Assembly (NCBI GenBank): GCA_019779905.1
Contig: JABAKE010000013.1
Location: 20,115 to 84,114, forward strand
DNA from: Modestobacter lapidis
GTDB lineage: Bacteria; Actinomycetota; Actinomycetes; Mycobacteriales; Geodermatophilaceae
Length of the DNA stretch: 64,000 nt
Reading direction: 5' to 3'
The position numbers were made by a program, and so were the translations under genes. Of this stretch, positions 54,852 to 63,425 are shown piece by piece. The notes beneath the pieces are model-generated. The model saw only the letters and a list, made by a program, of their open reading frames with translations. It did no database searches and was not told the DNA's origin. The first letter of the stretch is position 1. The number at the start of each line of letters is the position of its first letter.

Positions 54852-56156
54852 TCACGCCGCGGTCACGATCTGGTGCAGCCGGGCCCAGGACTCCGCCGGC
54901 GACGTGTGGTCGTCGACGGACTGGCGGAGGAAGGCGTCGATGTCCGGTGCCAGCCGCCGGGCCCGGTCGACCAGGGGATCGCTGCCGGCCTGGTAGGCGC
55001 CGATCTCGATGAGCTCACGGACGTCACGCAGCGCGCCGAGCATCCGGCGCACCTCCCGGGCGTCGGTCATCTGCGCGGCCGGCACGACGGCGGTCGCGAC
55101 GCGGGAGATCGACTCGAGCACGTCGATGGCCGGGAAGTGGCCGGCGGTGGCCAGCTTGCGGGTGAGCACCACGTGCCCGTCGAGGATGGACCGGGCGGTG
55201 TCGGCGATCGGCTCGTTGTGGTCGTCGCCGTCGACCAGCACCGTGTAGAGCCCGGTGATCGACCCGGTGGTCGACGTCCCGGCCTTCTCCAGCAGCTTGG
55301 GCAGCATCGCGAAGACGCTCGGCGGGTAGCCGCGGGTGGCCGGAGGCTCCCCGGCGGACAGCCCGACCTCGCGCTGGGCCATCGCGGTACGGGTGATCGA
55401 GTCCATCAGCAGCAGCACGTCGCGGCCCTCGTCGCGGAAGGCCTCGGCGATCCGGGTGGCCACGAACGCGGCCTTCAGCCGGACGAGCGGTGGCTCGTCG
55501 GACGTGGCGACGACGACGACGGTGTTGGCCATGCCCTCCGGGCCGAGGTCCTCGTCGAGGAACTCGCGCACCTCCCGGCCGCGCTCACCGATCAGGCCGA
55601 TGACCCGGACGTCGGCGTCGGTGCCGCGGGTGATCTGGCTCAGCAGCGTGGACTTGCCCACGCCGGACCCGGCGAAGATGCCCAGCCGCTGGCCGCGGCC
55701 GACGGGGGCGAACGCGTCCAGGGCCCGGACACCGGTGGCCAGTGGCCGGTCCACCCGTGCCCGGGTGAGTGCGTTGGGGGTGTCGCTGGTCAGGTCGACG
55801 TACTCGGCGAGCGCCCCCAGTGGCGGGCCGCCGTCCAGCGGTCGGCCGAGCCCGTCGAGCACGCGGCCGAGCAGCGCCGGCCCGACCGGGACCTGCAGCG
55901 GCATGCCGGTGGCCCGCACCGGCGCCCCGGCGTGCACGCCCGACAGGTCGCCGAGCGGCATGCAGGTCAGCCGGCCGCGGTGCAGCGCCACGACCTCGGC
56001 GAGCAGCGGCCGGACGCCCGGGTCGATCTCCACCAGGTCGCCGACGGCGGCGGGAATGCCCTCGACGGTGAGCGTCAGCCCCATGGCGCCGGAGACGACG
56101 CCGGTGACCAGCGGCCGGGCAGCCGCGCGGGCACGGGAGATCAAATCGACGCTCAT
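54852..56156 (-). CDS. fliI: Flagellum-specific ATPase FliI
   Basis: 434 residues. Walker A FAGSGVGKSTLLSQ, Walker B VLLLMDSITRTAMAQREVGL, and GEPPATRGYPPSVFAMLPKLLE as in F1-type export ATPases. Energises export-substrate unfolding with FliH and FliJ. ATGA overlap with fliH. Confidence 0.96.
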   Translation of the reverse strand: MSVDLISRARAAARPLVTGVVSGAMGLTLTVEGIPAAVGDLVEIDPGVRPLLAEVVALHRGRLTCMPLGDLSGVHAGAPVRATGMPLQVPVGPALLGRVLDGLGRPLDGGPPLGALAEYVDLTSDTPNALTRARVDRPLATGVRALDAFAPVGRGQRLGIFAGSGVGKSTLLSQITRGTDADVRVIGLIGERGREVREFLDEDLGPEGMANTVVVVATSDEPPLVRLKAAFVATRIAEAFRDEGRDVLLLMDSITRTAMAQREVGLSAGEPPATRGYPPSVFAMLPKLLEKAGTSTTGSITGLYTVLVDGDDHNEPIADTARSILDGHVVLTRKLATAGHFPAIDVLESISRVATAVVPAAQMTDAREVRRMLGALRDVRELIEIGAYQAGSDPLVDRARRLAPDIDAFLRQSVDDHTSPAESWARLHQIVTAA

Positions 56157-57046
56157 CCGCGGAGCACCGCCCGGACGCGGGCCAGCGCGGTGGTGAGCTG
56201 GGCGTCCACCCGGGTGGTGGTGCCCGCGGTGGCGATGGCGCCGGCCCGCTCGACCTCCGGGTCACCGACCACCGAGACCGACGCCGGCAGCGCGTGCAGC
56301 TCCTCGCGCGGCACCTCGGCCAGGTCGTCGGGGTGCAGCCGGACGACGACGGGGACGTCGCTGGGGCACAGCGTGAGCGCCCGGCGCAGCGCGTCCAGCC
56401 CTGGTGCGGTGGCCATCAGCAGCTCCCGGCCGAGCATGTCGCCGACCAGGGTGAGGACGGCGTCCAGGACGCTCTCGCGGAGCTCCTCGGCGACGGGGGC
56501 GGCGGCGGCCTCCAGCTGGGCGGCGGCCGAGCCGAGGGCGGCGGTGGCGGTGGCCAGCCGTCGCTCCCAGCGGACCTGCGCCTCGGCCAGCCGCACCTCG
56601 GCGGCCCGCTCGGCGGCGGCCACCACGTCGGCGGCCGCGGTGATGCCCTCGGCGTGACCGGCGGCCCAGCCGTCGCGGCGGGCCAGCTCGCGCAGCTGCT
56701 CGAGCTGCTCGGCGTAGACGTCGCTCAGCCGGGTGGTGCTGCGTAGCCGGCGTTCCCCGGCGCGGCGCTCGCCGGACCGCCGCTCCTCGCCGGTGTACGG
56801 CTCGGCCTCGGCCGCGACCTCGGGGGGCGCGACCAGGTCCGGGGCGGCCCGCGGCGCCGGCGACGGCACCGGAGGCCGGGACGACGTCCCGACCGGGGCC
56901 TCGGCGGGGGTCTCGATCGGCTGCGCCGTCGGAACCACCGGACCGCCGGCGCGCGGCGGCGGCGCCGGCCGGTGCACCCGCTGCCAGGGAGTGGCCGCGG
57001 CGGCCGACGACCCACGCAGCAGCACCGACTCAGGCGACGAAGTCAT
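56153..57046 (-). CDS. fliH: Flagellar assembly protein FliH
   Basis: 297 residues. Pro-rich variable first half, then ARRDGWAAGHAEGITAAADVV (helical Gly/Ala spaced region) and a C-terminal domain LRRALTLCPSDVPVVVRLHPDDLAEV as in FliH/YscL. Regulates FliI. Overlaps fliG by 17 bp. Confidence 0.87.
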   Translation of the reverse strand: MTSSPESVLLRGSSAAAATPWQRVHRPAPPPRAGGPVVPTAQPIETPAEAPVGTSSRPPVPSPAPRAAPDLVAPPEVAAEAEPYTGEERRSGERRAGERRLRSTTRLSDVYAEQLEQLRELARRDGWAAGHAEGITAAADVVAAAERAAEVRLAEAQVRWERRLATATAALGSAAAQLEAAAAPVAEELRESVLDAVLTLVGDMLGRELLMATAPGLDALRRALTLCPSDVPVVVRLHPDDLAEVPREELHALPASVSVVGDPEVERAGAIATAGTTTRVDAQLTTALARVRAVLRG

Positions 57047-58112
57047 CCTCGCCTCCCCGCGAGATGGTCAGCACGCCCTGCTCCTCGAGCGTGCGGATGA
57101 CGGCGACGACCTTGGCCTGCGCCTCCTCGACGGTGCGTGCACGCACCGGGCCGAGCAGCTCCATCTCCTCGAGCAGGTTCTCGCCCGCCCGCTCGGAGAG
57201 GTTGCGGACCACCTTGTCCCGGACGTCCTGGCGCACGCCCTTGAGCGCGGTGGCCAGGTCGTTGGCCTCGACGTCGCGCAGCACCAGCTGCAGGGAGCGG
57301 TCGTCGATGGTGACGATGTCCTCGAAGACGAACATCTGCGACCGGATGCGCTCGGCGAGCTCGGGGTCGCTGTTCTCCAGCCACTCGAGGATGGACCGCT
57401 CGGTGGGCCGGGCGGACCGGTTGATGATCTCGACCAGGGTCTCGACGCCGCCGACGGTCGCCATGTCCTGGTAGGCGAGCAGCGAGCCCATCCGGCGGCC
57501 CAGCTCCTCCTCGACCATCCGCACCATCTCGGGAGTGGTGCGGTCCATCAGCGCGATCCGGTAGGCGACGTCGGCCTGCTGATCGGGAGGAAAGTGCGAC
57601 AGCACCTCCGCCGACTGGACGGCCGGCAGGTGCGCCAGCACCAGGGCGATCACCTGCGGGTGCTCGTCCTTGAGGAAGGTGACCAGCTGGCGGACGTCGC
57701 TGTTGCGCAGCGAGGCGAACGGCAGCTCGGTGTAGACGACGTTGAGCCGGGAGAGGATGCCCTCGGCCTTCTCCTCGCCGAGGCCGGCGGCCAGCACCTC
57801 GCGGGCGAAGTCCACGCCGCCGGTCCCGACGAACCGCCGGGCCTGCATGAGGGTGTGGAACTCGCCGAGCACGTCGTCCACATCCGCGCCGTCGACCCCC
57901 TGCAGCCGCATCAGCTCGGTGGTCAGCTTCTCCACCTCCGAGGGGCGCAGCTCGGCGAGCACCGCGCCGGCCTCCTCCTTGGACAGCTGGGCGAGGAAGA
58001 CGGCGGCCTTGCGCAGGCCGGGCAGCTCCCTGCGGCTCACGACGGTGGGCAGGACGGCGGTGGCCGGGGCACCCGCGATCCCGACCAGCTGCTCGACGCT
58101 GGCGATGCTCAT
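57030..58112 (-). CDS. fliG: Flagellar motor switch protein FliG
   Basis: 360 residues. LRKAAVFLAQLSKEEAGAVLAELRPSEVEKL in the N-domain, EHPQVIALVLAHLPAVQSAEVLSHFPPD in the middle, and the charged torque helix FEDIVTIDDRSLQLVLRDVEANDLATAL near the C-terminus. ATG 58112 has GGAGGTGTGAC upstream. Confidence 0.96.
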   Translation of the reverse strand: MSIASVEQLVGIAGAPATAVLPTVVSRRELPGLRKAAVFLAQLSKEEAGAVLAELRPSEVEKLTTELMRLQGVDGADVDDVLGEFHTLMQARRFVGTGGVDFAREVLAAGLGEEKAEGILSRLNVVYTELPFASLRNSDVRQLVTFLKDEHPQVIALVLAHLPAVQSAEVLSHFPPDQQADVAYRIALMDRTTPEMVRMVEEELGRRMGSLLAYQDMATVGGVETLVEIINRSARPTERSILEWLENSDPELAERIRSQMFVFEDIVTIDDRSLQLVLRDVEANDLATALKGVRQDVRDKVVRNLSERAGENLLEEMELLGPVRARTVEEAQAKVVAVIRTLEEQGVLTISRGGEDDFVA

Positions 58113-58182
58113 GTCACACCTCCGGTGCGGTAGAGGAAGCGGCTGCGCCGCGCTATCGGGCACATGGGGATGGCCTTCGGCC

Positions 58183-58217
58183 CCAAGTGATCAATTGCTT
58201 CGCAATTGATCACTTGG
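58183..58217. terminator. Intercistronic 16-bp AT-rich hairpin between fliF and fliG
   Basis: Perfect arms CCAAGTGATCAATTGC and GCAATTGATCACTTGG with a 3-nt loop. The right arm contains the fliF stop codon. No T-run follows in the transcript, so attenuation or mRNA protection is as likely as full termination. Confidence 0.7.
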
Positions 58218-59772
58218 ACTCCGCGAACCAGCCGCGGAGCATGGTGGCGACCTCGTCGGGCCGGTCGCTCACCATCTCGGAGATCTCGCCGCGGACCTTC
58301 TCCCGCCTGGCCAGCTCCCGCTGGAGCTCGTGGTCGTCGAGCTCGGGATCGCGGACGCTCTGGACCTGGATCCGGTCGAGTTCCGGGTCCTCGTCGTCCT
58401 CGAGCTCCTCGTAGTCGTCGCCGCGGTTCCGACGGGACCGGAGCCACACGATGAGCACCAGCAGCAGGATTCCGGCCGCGATGCCGCCGGTGCGGATCAT
58501 CGACCACATCTGGGCGGTCTGCTCGGCCTCGGCGGCCGCGGCGATGTCCGCGGCGGCCTGCTCGGCCGCGGTCTGGTCGAAGGCCATCTTGGCGACGGTG
58601 ATGGCGTCGCCGCGGGCGACGTCCAGGCCGATGGCGTTGCCGACCAGGTCCTGGATGGTGGCCTGGTCCAGCGCGCCGGCGGTGGCGTCGTTCATGACCA
58701 CCGACACGGTCAGCCGCTGGATCGCGCCGGGCGCGCCCTGCACGGTCTCGACGGTCTTGCCGACGGCGTTGTTCGACGTCGTCGACTCCTTGTCGTACGT
58801 CGACTCGCCGCCGGTGCCGGCCGCTGGGTTCTCGGCCCCGAGCACGCCGCCGACTGCACCGCCGGTACCGGTGTAGTCCTCGGTCGTCGTGGACTCCGAC
58901 AGGGCCGGGGTGCCGGGCACGTAGGTGTAGCTCTCGCTGGTGGTGTCCCGCTTGTTGAAGTCCAGGTCCGCCCGGACGCTGACGACCGCGTTGCCCGGGC
59001 CGACGACCCGCTCGAGGATCTGCTGCGCGTTGCCGGCCAGCCGGCCCTCGAACTCCTGCTCCATCTGCGACTGCGCATCGCCCGCGGCCGCCGTCACGCC
59101 CTCGCCGGCGGTGGACAGGACGGCACCGGTGGAGTCGGCGACGGTGACCGACTCCGGGTCCATCTTCTCGATGCTGGAGGACACCAGGTGTGTGACGGCC
59201 TGGACCTGCTCCCCGGACAGGTTGGTGCCCGGCGCCAGGTCGAGCAGCACCGAGGCGGTGGGCTTGCCCTCGTCGGTGGCGAACACCTCGTCCTGGGGGA
59301 GGGCGATGTGCACGACGGCCGAACGGACGCCGTCCAGCGCCTTGAGGGTGGTGGACAGCTCGCCCTCCAGCGCACGCTGGTAGGAGACCTGCTGCTGGAA
59401 CTCGCTGGTGGTGATGCCCTGCTGGTCGAGCAGGGCGTACCCGGTCTCGGCACCGGCCGGCAGGCCCTTGCCGCTCATGGACAGCCGCAGGTCGTACACC
59501 TGCTCCTGGGCGACCATGATCGTCTGGCCGCCGTCGGTGAGCTCGTACGCGACCCCCTCGGCGTTGAGCTCCTCGACGATCGCCGACGCGTCGGTGCTGG
59601 CGAGGTTGCTGAACAACGGCGACATCGTCGACGCGGTGATCCAGCGGGTGAAGACGAAGCCGCCCAGCACCAGCCCGGCGAGCAGCAGGCCGATGACGAT
59701 CTTCTGGCCGAGGCTGATCGTCGACAGGAGGGTCTTGACCCGGCCCAGTGGGCCGGCGAGGGCCGCGGGCAT
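58210..59772 (-). CDS. fliF: Flagellar MS-ring protein FliF
   Basis: 520 residues. Two helices (KIVIGLLLAGLVLGGFVF near residue 25 and MIRTGGIAAGILLLVLIVWL near 430), PLFSNLASTDASAIVEELNAEGVAYEL and EFEGRLAGNAQQILERVVGPGNAVVSVRADLDF are YscJ/FliF hallmarks; the C-terminal FliG-binding end DRPDEVATMLRGWFAE is intact. 1-bp overlap with fliE. Confidence 0.96.
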   Translation of the reverse strand: MPAALAGPLGRVKTLLSTISLGQKIVIGLLLAGLVLGGFVFTRWITASTMSPLFSNLASTDASAIVEELNAEGVAYELTDGGQTIMVAQEQVYDLRLSMSGKGLPAGAETGYALLDQQGITTSEFQQQVSYQRALEGELSTTLKALDGVRSAVVHIALPQDEVFATDEGKPTASVLLDLAPGTNLSGEQVQAVTHLVSSSIEKMDPESVTVADSTGAVLSTAGEGVTAAAGDAQSQMEQEFEGRLAGNAQQILERVVGPGNAVVSVRADLDFNKRDTTSESYTYVPGTPALSESTTTEDYTGTGGAVGGVLGAENPAAGTGGESTYDKESTTSNNAVGKTVETVQGAPGAIQRLTVSVVMNDATAGALDQATIQDLVGNAIGLDVARGDAITVAKMAFDQTAAEQAAADIAAAAEAEQTAQMWSMIRTGGIAAGILLLVLIVWLRSRRNRGDDYEELEDDEDPELDRIQVQSVRDPELDDHELQRELARREKVRGEISEMVSDRPDEVATMLRGWFAESK

Positions 59773-60113
59773 CAGACGGGCATCCTCATGATCTCGGTGA
59801 AGGCCCCGACCGCGGCGTTCTTCAGCGTGACCACCGTCTCGGTGGCCAGCTTCGCCTCGGCGCTGGCGATCATGTAGTCGTGCGCATCCCGCAGGTCACC
59901 GGTGGCGGCCTGCACGGCGAGGTCGCTGGCGTTGGCCTGCACGCCGTTGAGCCGGTCCACGGCGCCGGCGAGCACGTCGGCGAAGCCGTTGTCCCCGCCG
60001 ACCGGCGCGGCCGCCGACGTGCCGGTGGTGCCCGTGACACCGGCGGCACCGGCGACGTCGCCGAAGCTGGGGATCGGGATGCCCATGCCGATCGCGCTGA
60101 TGGGGGAGGTCAT
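59772..60113 (-). CDS. fliE: Flagellar hook-basal body protein FliE
   Basis: 113 residues; FADVLAGAVDRLNGVQANASDLAVQAATGDLRDAHDYMIASAEAKLATE is the FliE signature. Joins the MS ring to the rod. 2 bp after flgC. Confidence 0.95.
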   Translation of the reverse strand: MTSPISAIGMGIPIPSFGDVAGAAGVTGTTGTSAAAPVGGDNGFADVLAGAVDRLNGVQANASDLAVQAATGDLRDAHDYMIASAEAKLATETVVTLKNAAVGAFTEIMRMPV

Positions 60114-60115
60114 GG

Positions 60116-60520
60116 TCAGCCCTTCCCGAGCTGGAGTGCCGACTGGTAGGCGTTCGTGGCGCGCTCGACCGTGGCGAGGTTGGCCTGGTAGCCGCGCTGG
60201 GCCATGAGCAGCTGGGTCATCTGGTCACCGAGGTCGATGTCGGGGTACCGGACGTAACCGTTGGCGTCGGCCAGCTGGTGGTCCGGCTCGTAGACCAGCC
60301 GGCCCTCGGCGTCGCCGAGCGCCATGCCGGCGACGCGCACACCGCCCTGGCCGGAGCCGTACTGGACGGCCTCGGCGACGATCATCCGTTCCTGGAAGGC
60401 GTCCTCGCCCGGGCCGGCGACGGTGTTGATGTTGGCGATGTTGTCCGCGACCGCATCCATCCACTTGCGGTGGCTGTACAGGCCCGACCCGGCGATGCGC
60501 AGGCTGTCGAAGGTGGTCAC
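60116..60520 (-). CDS. flgC: Flagellar proximal rod protein FlgC
   Basis: 134 residues from a GTG. FDSLRIAGSGLYSHRKWMDAVADNIANINT and C-terminal LLMAQRGYQANLATVERATNAYQSAL. The start codon and its GAGGAGGACTC ribosome-binding site are at the edge of the bridging repeat. Confidence 0.95.
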   Translation of the reverse strand: MTTFDSLRIAGSGLYSHRKWMDAVADNIANINTVAGPGEDAFQERMIVAEAVQYGSGQGGVRVAGMALGDAEGRLVYEPDHQLADANGYVRYPDIDLGDQMTQLLMAQRGYQANLATVERATNAYQSALQLGKG

Positions 60521-60598
60521 GAGTCCTCCTCGCTGGCGCTCGTCGGCAGCGTGACCCGCGCCGCTGTGCCCATGGACGAGCTCGCAAGCTCGCTCATC
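60517..60598 (-). repeat. Bridging repeat with mini-ORF, copy 2 (flgB-flgC junction)
   Basis: Blocks 60523-60547 and 60571-60598 match 611-635 and 656-683. On the minus strand ATG 60597 overlaps the flgB stop by one base (TGATG), and the 26-codon ORF ends in a TGA overlapping the flgC GTG. The peptide begins MSELASSSM and ends TSASEEDS, nearly the same as copy 1. It fills the whole gap. Confidence 0.7.
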
Positions 60599-60944
60599 AC
60601 TGCGTCCTCAGCGCTGCACGCAGCACGGTGTACTTGCCGTCGAGGGCGTTGAGGGCCAGCTGGTAGCGCAGCCCGGTCTCGGTGGCGATCGTCGTCTCGG
60701 TGTCGAGGTTGACGTTGTTGCCGTCCATCCGCGTCGGGTCCAGCGACTGGCTGATGGCGCTACGGCCGACCGTGGGGGTCTGTCCCCCGGCGAGCTCGCT
60801 CTTCAGCGCCGACTCGAAGTCGGTGCGGTGCGCGAGGTAGCCCGGCGTCTGGATGTTGGCGATGTTGTCGGCAGTGACCCGCTGGCGCTGCTGCAGCCCG
60901 GACAGGGCGGCGTGCAGGGCGGTCATGGTCGCGTCGGTGATCAC
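60597..60944 (-). CDS. flgB: Flagellar proximal rod protein FlgB
   Basis: 115 residues from a GTG at 60944 (AGGACGCCCG upstream); ATG 60926 is the alternative. MTALHAALSGLQQRQRVTADNIANIQTPGYLAHRTDFE is diagnostic. First gene of the long rod-export-hook operon. Confidence 0.93.
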   Translation of the reverse strand: MITDATMTALHAALSGLQQRQRVTADNIANIQTPGYLAHRTDFESALKSELAGGQTPTVGRSAISQSLDPTRMDGNNVNLDTETTIATETGLRYQLALNALDGKYTVLRAALRTQ

Positions 60945-61093
60945 CGGGCGTCCTGCTGGGCATGGCGGAGCACGTTGTACCTCCGGATACGGCAAGTCGC
61001 GCGCGCAGGAGGGCCTGCGAGCGTGGGGTCCGCCGATCCGTGGCGAGAGTGGTGCTTTCCGTGCACTGCAGTACTCGGCAGTCCCGGAAACGA

Positions 61094-61133
61094 ACATGAC
61101 CATCTGCACCCGATCGGGTGCAGATGGTCATGT
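61094..61133. terminator. Perfect 40-bp palindrome upstream of flgB
   Basis: Arms of 20 bp, ACATGACCATCTGCACCCGA and its exact complement, with no spacer. Located after the fliT-like gene and before flgB. Confidence 0.75.
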
Positions 61134-61144
61134 GGTGGTGAAGT

Positions 61145-61176
61145 CGTTCCGCCAAAATGGCCATTTTGGCGGAACG
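61145..61176. terminator. Perfect 32-bp palindrome after the fliT-like gene
   Basis: CGTTCCGCCAAAATGG/CCATTTTGGCGGAACG with no spacer, 15 bp past the fliT-like stop. Together with the 40-bp palindrome it should end the fliD-fliS-fliT transcript. Confidence 0.75.
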
Positions 61177-61190
61177 GGGCGCGGTCCTGG

Positions 61191-61565
61191 CTACAGAGCG
61201 CGGTCGATGAAGGAGGCGACCGGCCGGGTGGGCGCGTAGGACATCCGGGCGGCCACGTCGCGCTGCTGCTTGGACTGGGTGATCCGCTCGACCAGGGCCT
61301 CGGCGACGGCGAGCTGGTGCTGGAGGAGCCGGGCGGCGCGCTCGCGGAGGTCGTCGGGGAACGGCCCGAGCCCGGACGGCGGAACCCAGTCGGTGGAGCG
61401 CCGGCCCCAGGCGGCGATCTCCTCCGCGCGGTCGCGGGCGAGGGTCTCCTCGGCGGTGCGCACGTCGTGCTCGAGCTCGTCGAGCACGACCGGCCAGGTG
61501 CGGTGCGCCGGGCCGGGGGAGGTCGGCCCCGGAGGGGTTCCGCCGGCGCGACGCTCGGCGGTCAT
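61191..61565 (-). CDS. FliT-like flagellar protein
   Basis: 124 residues, mostly helical (VLDELEHDVRTAEETLARDRAEE, LRERAARLLQHQLAVAEALVERITQS). Overlaps fliS (ATGA), the usual place of the filament-cap chaperone FliT. No strong sequence signature, so the name is by position. Confidence 0.6.
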   Translation of the reverse strand: MTAERRAGGTPPGPTSPGPAHRTWPVVLDELEHDVRTAEETLARDRAEEIAAWGRRSTDWVPPSGLGPFPDDLRERAARLLQHQLAVAEALVERITQSKQQRDVAARMSYAPTRPVASFIDRAL

Positions 61566-61948
61566 GCCGGGCTCGAGGCGAGGGAGGCCGCGGCCTCCCG
61601 CCAGGCGTCACGCAGCGGCTCGACGATCTTGCGGCAGTCGGCGACCCGGCGCACGTCGCCCTTGATGTTGGCGGCGATCAGCTCGGTGAGCAGCCAGGTG
61701 TAGAGGGCGGCCAGTCGCGGACCGCCGTCCCAGGCCTCGACCTGCAGGCTGCTGCGCAGCTCGATGACGATCTCCTGCGCATGCTGCAGCTGATTGTTGC
61801 TCTCCTCCCGGTCGCCGCCGAGGAGGGCGGTGTGCGCCCGCTCCAGGTCGAGGGCGAGCCGGTCGTAGAGCATCACCAGCAGCTGCTGCGGGGAGGCGGT
61901 GGCGATCGAGTCGCCGAGGTAACGGGCGCGCAGGGCTGCGGCACTCAT
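61562..61948 (-). CDS. fliS: Flagellin chaperone FliS
   Basis: 128 residues. YLGDSIATASPQQLLVMLYDRLALDLERAHTAL and LYTWLLTELIAANIKGDVRRV are diagnostic. Binds flagellin before export. 26 bp after fliD. Confidence 0.95.
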   Translation of the reverse strand: MSAAALRARYLGDSIATASPQQLLVMLYDRLALDLERAHTALLGGDREESNNQLQHAQEIVIELRSSLQVEAWDGGPRLAALYTWLLTELIAANIKGDVRRVADCRKIVEPLRDAWREAAASLASSPA

Positions 61949-61974
61949 CGGGGGTTCCTCCGTGGTGGGGTGGG

Positions 61975-63321
61975 TCAGTCGGACGACGAGGACCAGCTGG
62001 GCAGCGACGAGACCTGCGAGGACAGCCAGGCCGACTGGTTCTGCAGGCTGCTCAGGGCCGTCTCCATGGCGGTGAACTGCCGGGTGAGCGTGCTCTCCCG
62101 GATGGCCAGCCGCCGGTCCCAGTCCTCGATCCGGTCCTGCAGGTCCGAGGCCAGGCTGTCGGTGCTGTTGGCCTTCAGCGTCAGCGTGCCGGACGTGAAG
62201 TTCGTGGCGTTCTTCGCCAGCTCGGTGAGCCGCTGGGCCACCCCGGGGACCGCCGGATCGGTGCCCGCCGCGGGCGTCCCGTTGACCAGCTGCTGCGCCA
62301 GCGCCGGGCTGGACTCCAGTGCGGCGATGAAGGTGGCCTTGGTGAAGGTGATCTCGCCGTCCCGGGTGAGCTGGATGCCGGCCTGCGCCGCGGAGGCACC
62401 GCCGATCGCGTAGGAGACGGCCTCGAGGACCTTGCCGGTGAGCCCGCGGAGCGTGCTGTCGCCCTTGAGGACGGCGATGCTCCCGGTCTTGGTGCTGGTG
62501 TGCTTGTCGATGTTGGTCAGCACTGCGTTCGCGGCGGCGACCAACGACTCGACGGCGGTCGCGACGGCCTCGGGGTCACTGGCCACGCCCACCGTGACCG
62601 GCCCGCCGGTCTGCGAGACGGTGAGGGTGACGCCGGGCATCAGGTCCTTGAACGTGTTCGTCGTAGACGTGACGTCGTACCCCACGGCGTCGGTGCCGAC
62701 CCGCAGCTTCGCGTCCGAGGCCTGCGTCAGGACGGTGGTGGGGAGGCCGGTGACCGCGAACTCGCTGGCGGCGCCGGCGGCCGTCGAGGTCAGCTGGAGC
62801 CGGTAGCCGGACCCGGTGTTCACCAGGGCGGCGGTGACCCCCGCGCCCGCGTCGTTGATGGTGGTGACGGCCTCGCCGAGCGTCGCGCCGGCCGGGATGG
62901 CGATCGTCGTCGCCGGGGTGGCGGTGTCCTCGGGGGTGAGGGTGAGCGACGTCGGGCCGAAGGCGGTGGTGGTGGCGGCCCACGGCGCGTCGCTGCTGAA
63001 GACGGCGTGCTTCGCGGCCAGTGACGTGACGCCGAAGGACACCGAGCCGGCGGTGGCCCCGGGCGCGGCGGTGACGGTCACGGCGGTGGAGGAGCTGCTG
63101 GCGGTGGCCGCGGCCCAGGTCGTGGTGCGGGTGAGCAGCTCGGCCGCGTCGCGCAGCGCGTCGAACTTGGTGTTGACCTCGCGGTAGGCCGCGGCGTCGT
63201 TCTGGGTCTCGGCCAGCTTGCGCTTGAGCAGGGTCTGCGGGTTGGCCTCGACCTGCATCAGCTGGCCGATGAGGGAAGCGGTGTCCATGCCCGAGATGAG
63301 CCCGACGTTCATGCCTGCCAT
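61975..63321 (-). CDS. fliD: Flagellar filament cap protein FliD
   Basis: 448 residues. LISGMDTASLIGQLMQVEANPQTLLKRKLAETQ at the N-terminus, a Thr/Ala/Val-rich variable middle, and RIEDWDRRLAIRESTLTRQFTAMETALSSLQNQSAWLSSQ at the end. GGAGGCACCGAC precedes the ATG. Confidence 0.95.
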   Translation of the reverse strand: MAGMNVGLISGMDTASLIGQLMQVEANPQTLLKRKLAETQNDAAAYREVNTKFDALRDAAELLTRTTTWAAATASSSSTAVTVTAAPGATAGSVSFGVTSLAAKHAVFSSDAPWAATTTAFGPTSLTLTPEDTATPATTIAIPAGATLGEAVTTINDAGAGVTAALVNTGSGYRLQLTSTAAGAASEFAVTGLPTTVLTQASDAKLRVGTDAVGYDVTSTTNTFKDLMPGVTLTVSQTGGPVTVGVASDPEAVATAVESLVAAANAVLTNIDKHTSTKTGSIAVLKGDSTLRGLTGKVLEAVSYAIGGASAAQAGIQLTRDGEITFTKATFIAALESSPALAQQLVNGTPAAGTDPAVPGVAQRLTELAKNATNFTSGTLTLKANSTDSLASDLQDRIEDWDRRLAIRESTLTRQFTAMETALSSLQNQSAWLSSQVSSLPSWSSSSD

Positions 63322-63361
63322 GTCGGTGCCTCCGGTGTCGGGGTCGGTGCGGGGGGAGAGA

Positions 63362-63400
63362 CCGGTGAGGGGAGAGGTCGGGGACCTCCCCCCTCACCGG
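63362..63400. terminator. fliC terminator hairpin
   Basis: 18-nt arms CCGGTGAGGGGAGAGGTC and GACCTCCCCCCTCACCGG with one mismatch and a 3-nt loop, 25 bp beyond the flagellin stop. Confidence 0.75.
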
Positions 63401-63425
63401 GTGGTGCTCAGGTGGTGCGTACCGG

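Noticed and set aside
58183..58217. fliF-fliG hairpin as a riboswitch
   Set aside because: A single simple stem with a 3-nt loop; no aptamer-like multi-helix structure.
42030..59772. Export genes as a virulence type III secretion system
   Set aside because: Presence of fliC, fliD, flgB, flgC, flgE, motA, motB and flbD, and absence of a secretin, mark it as flagellar.
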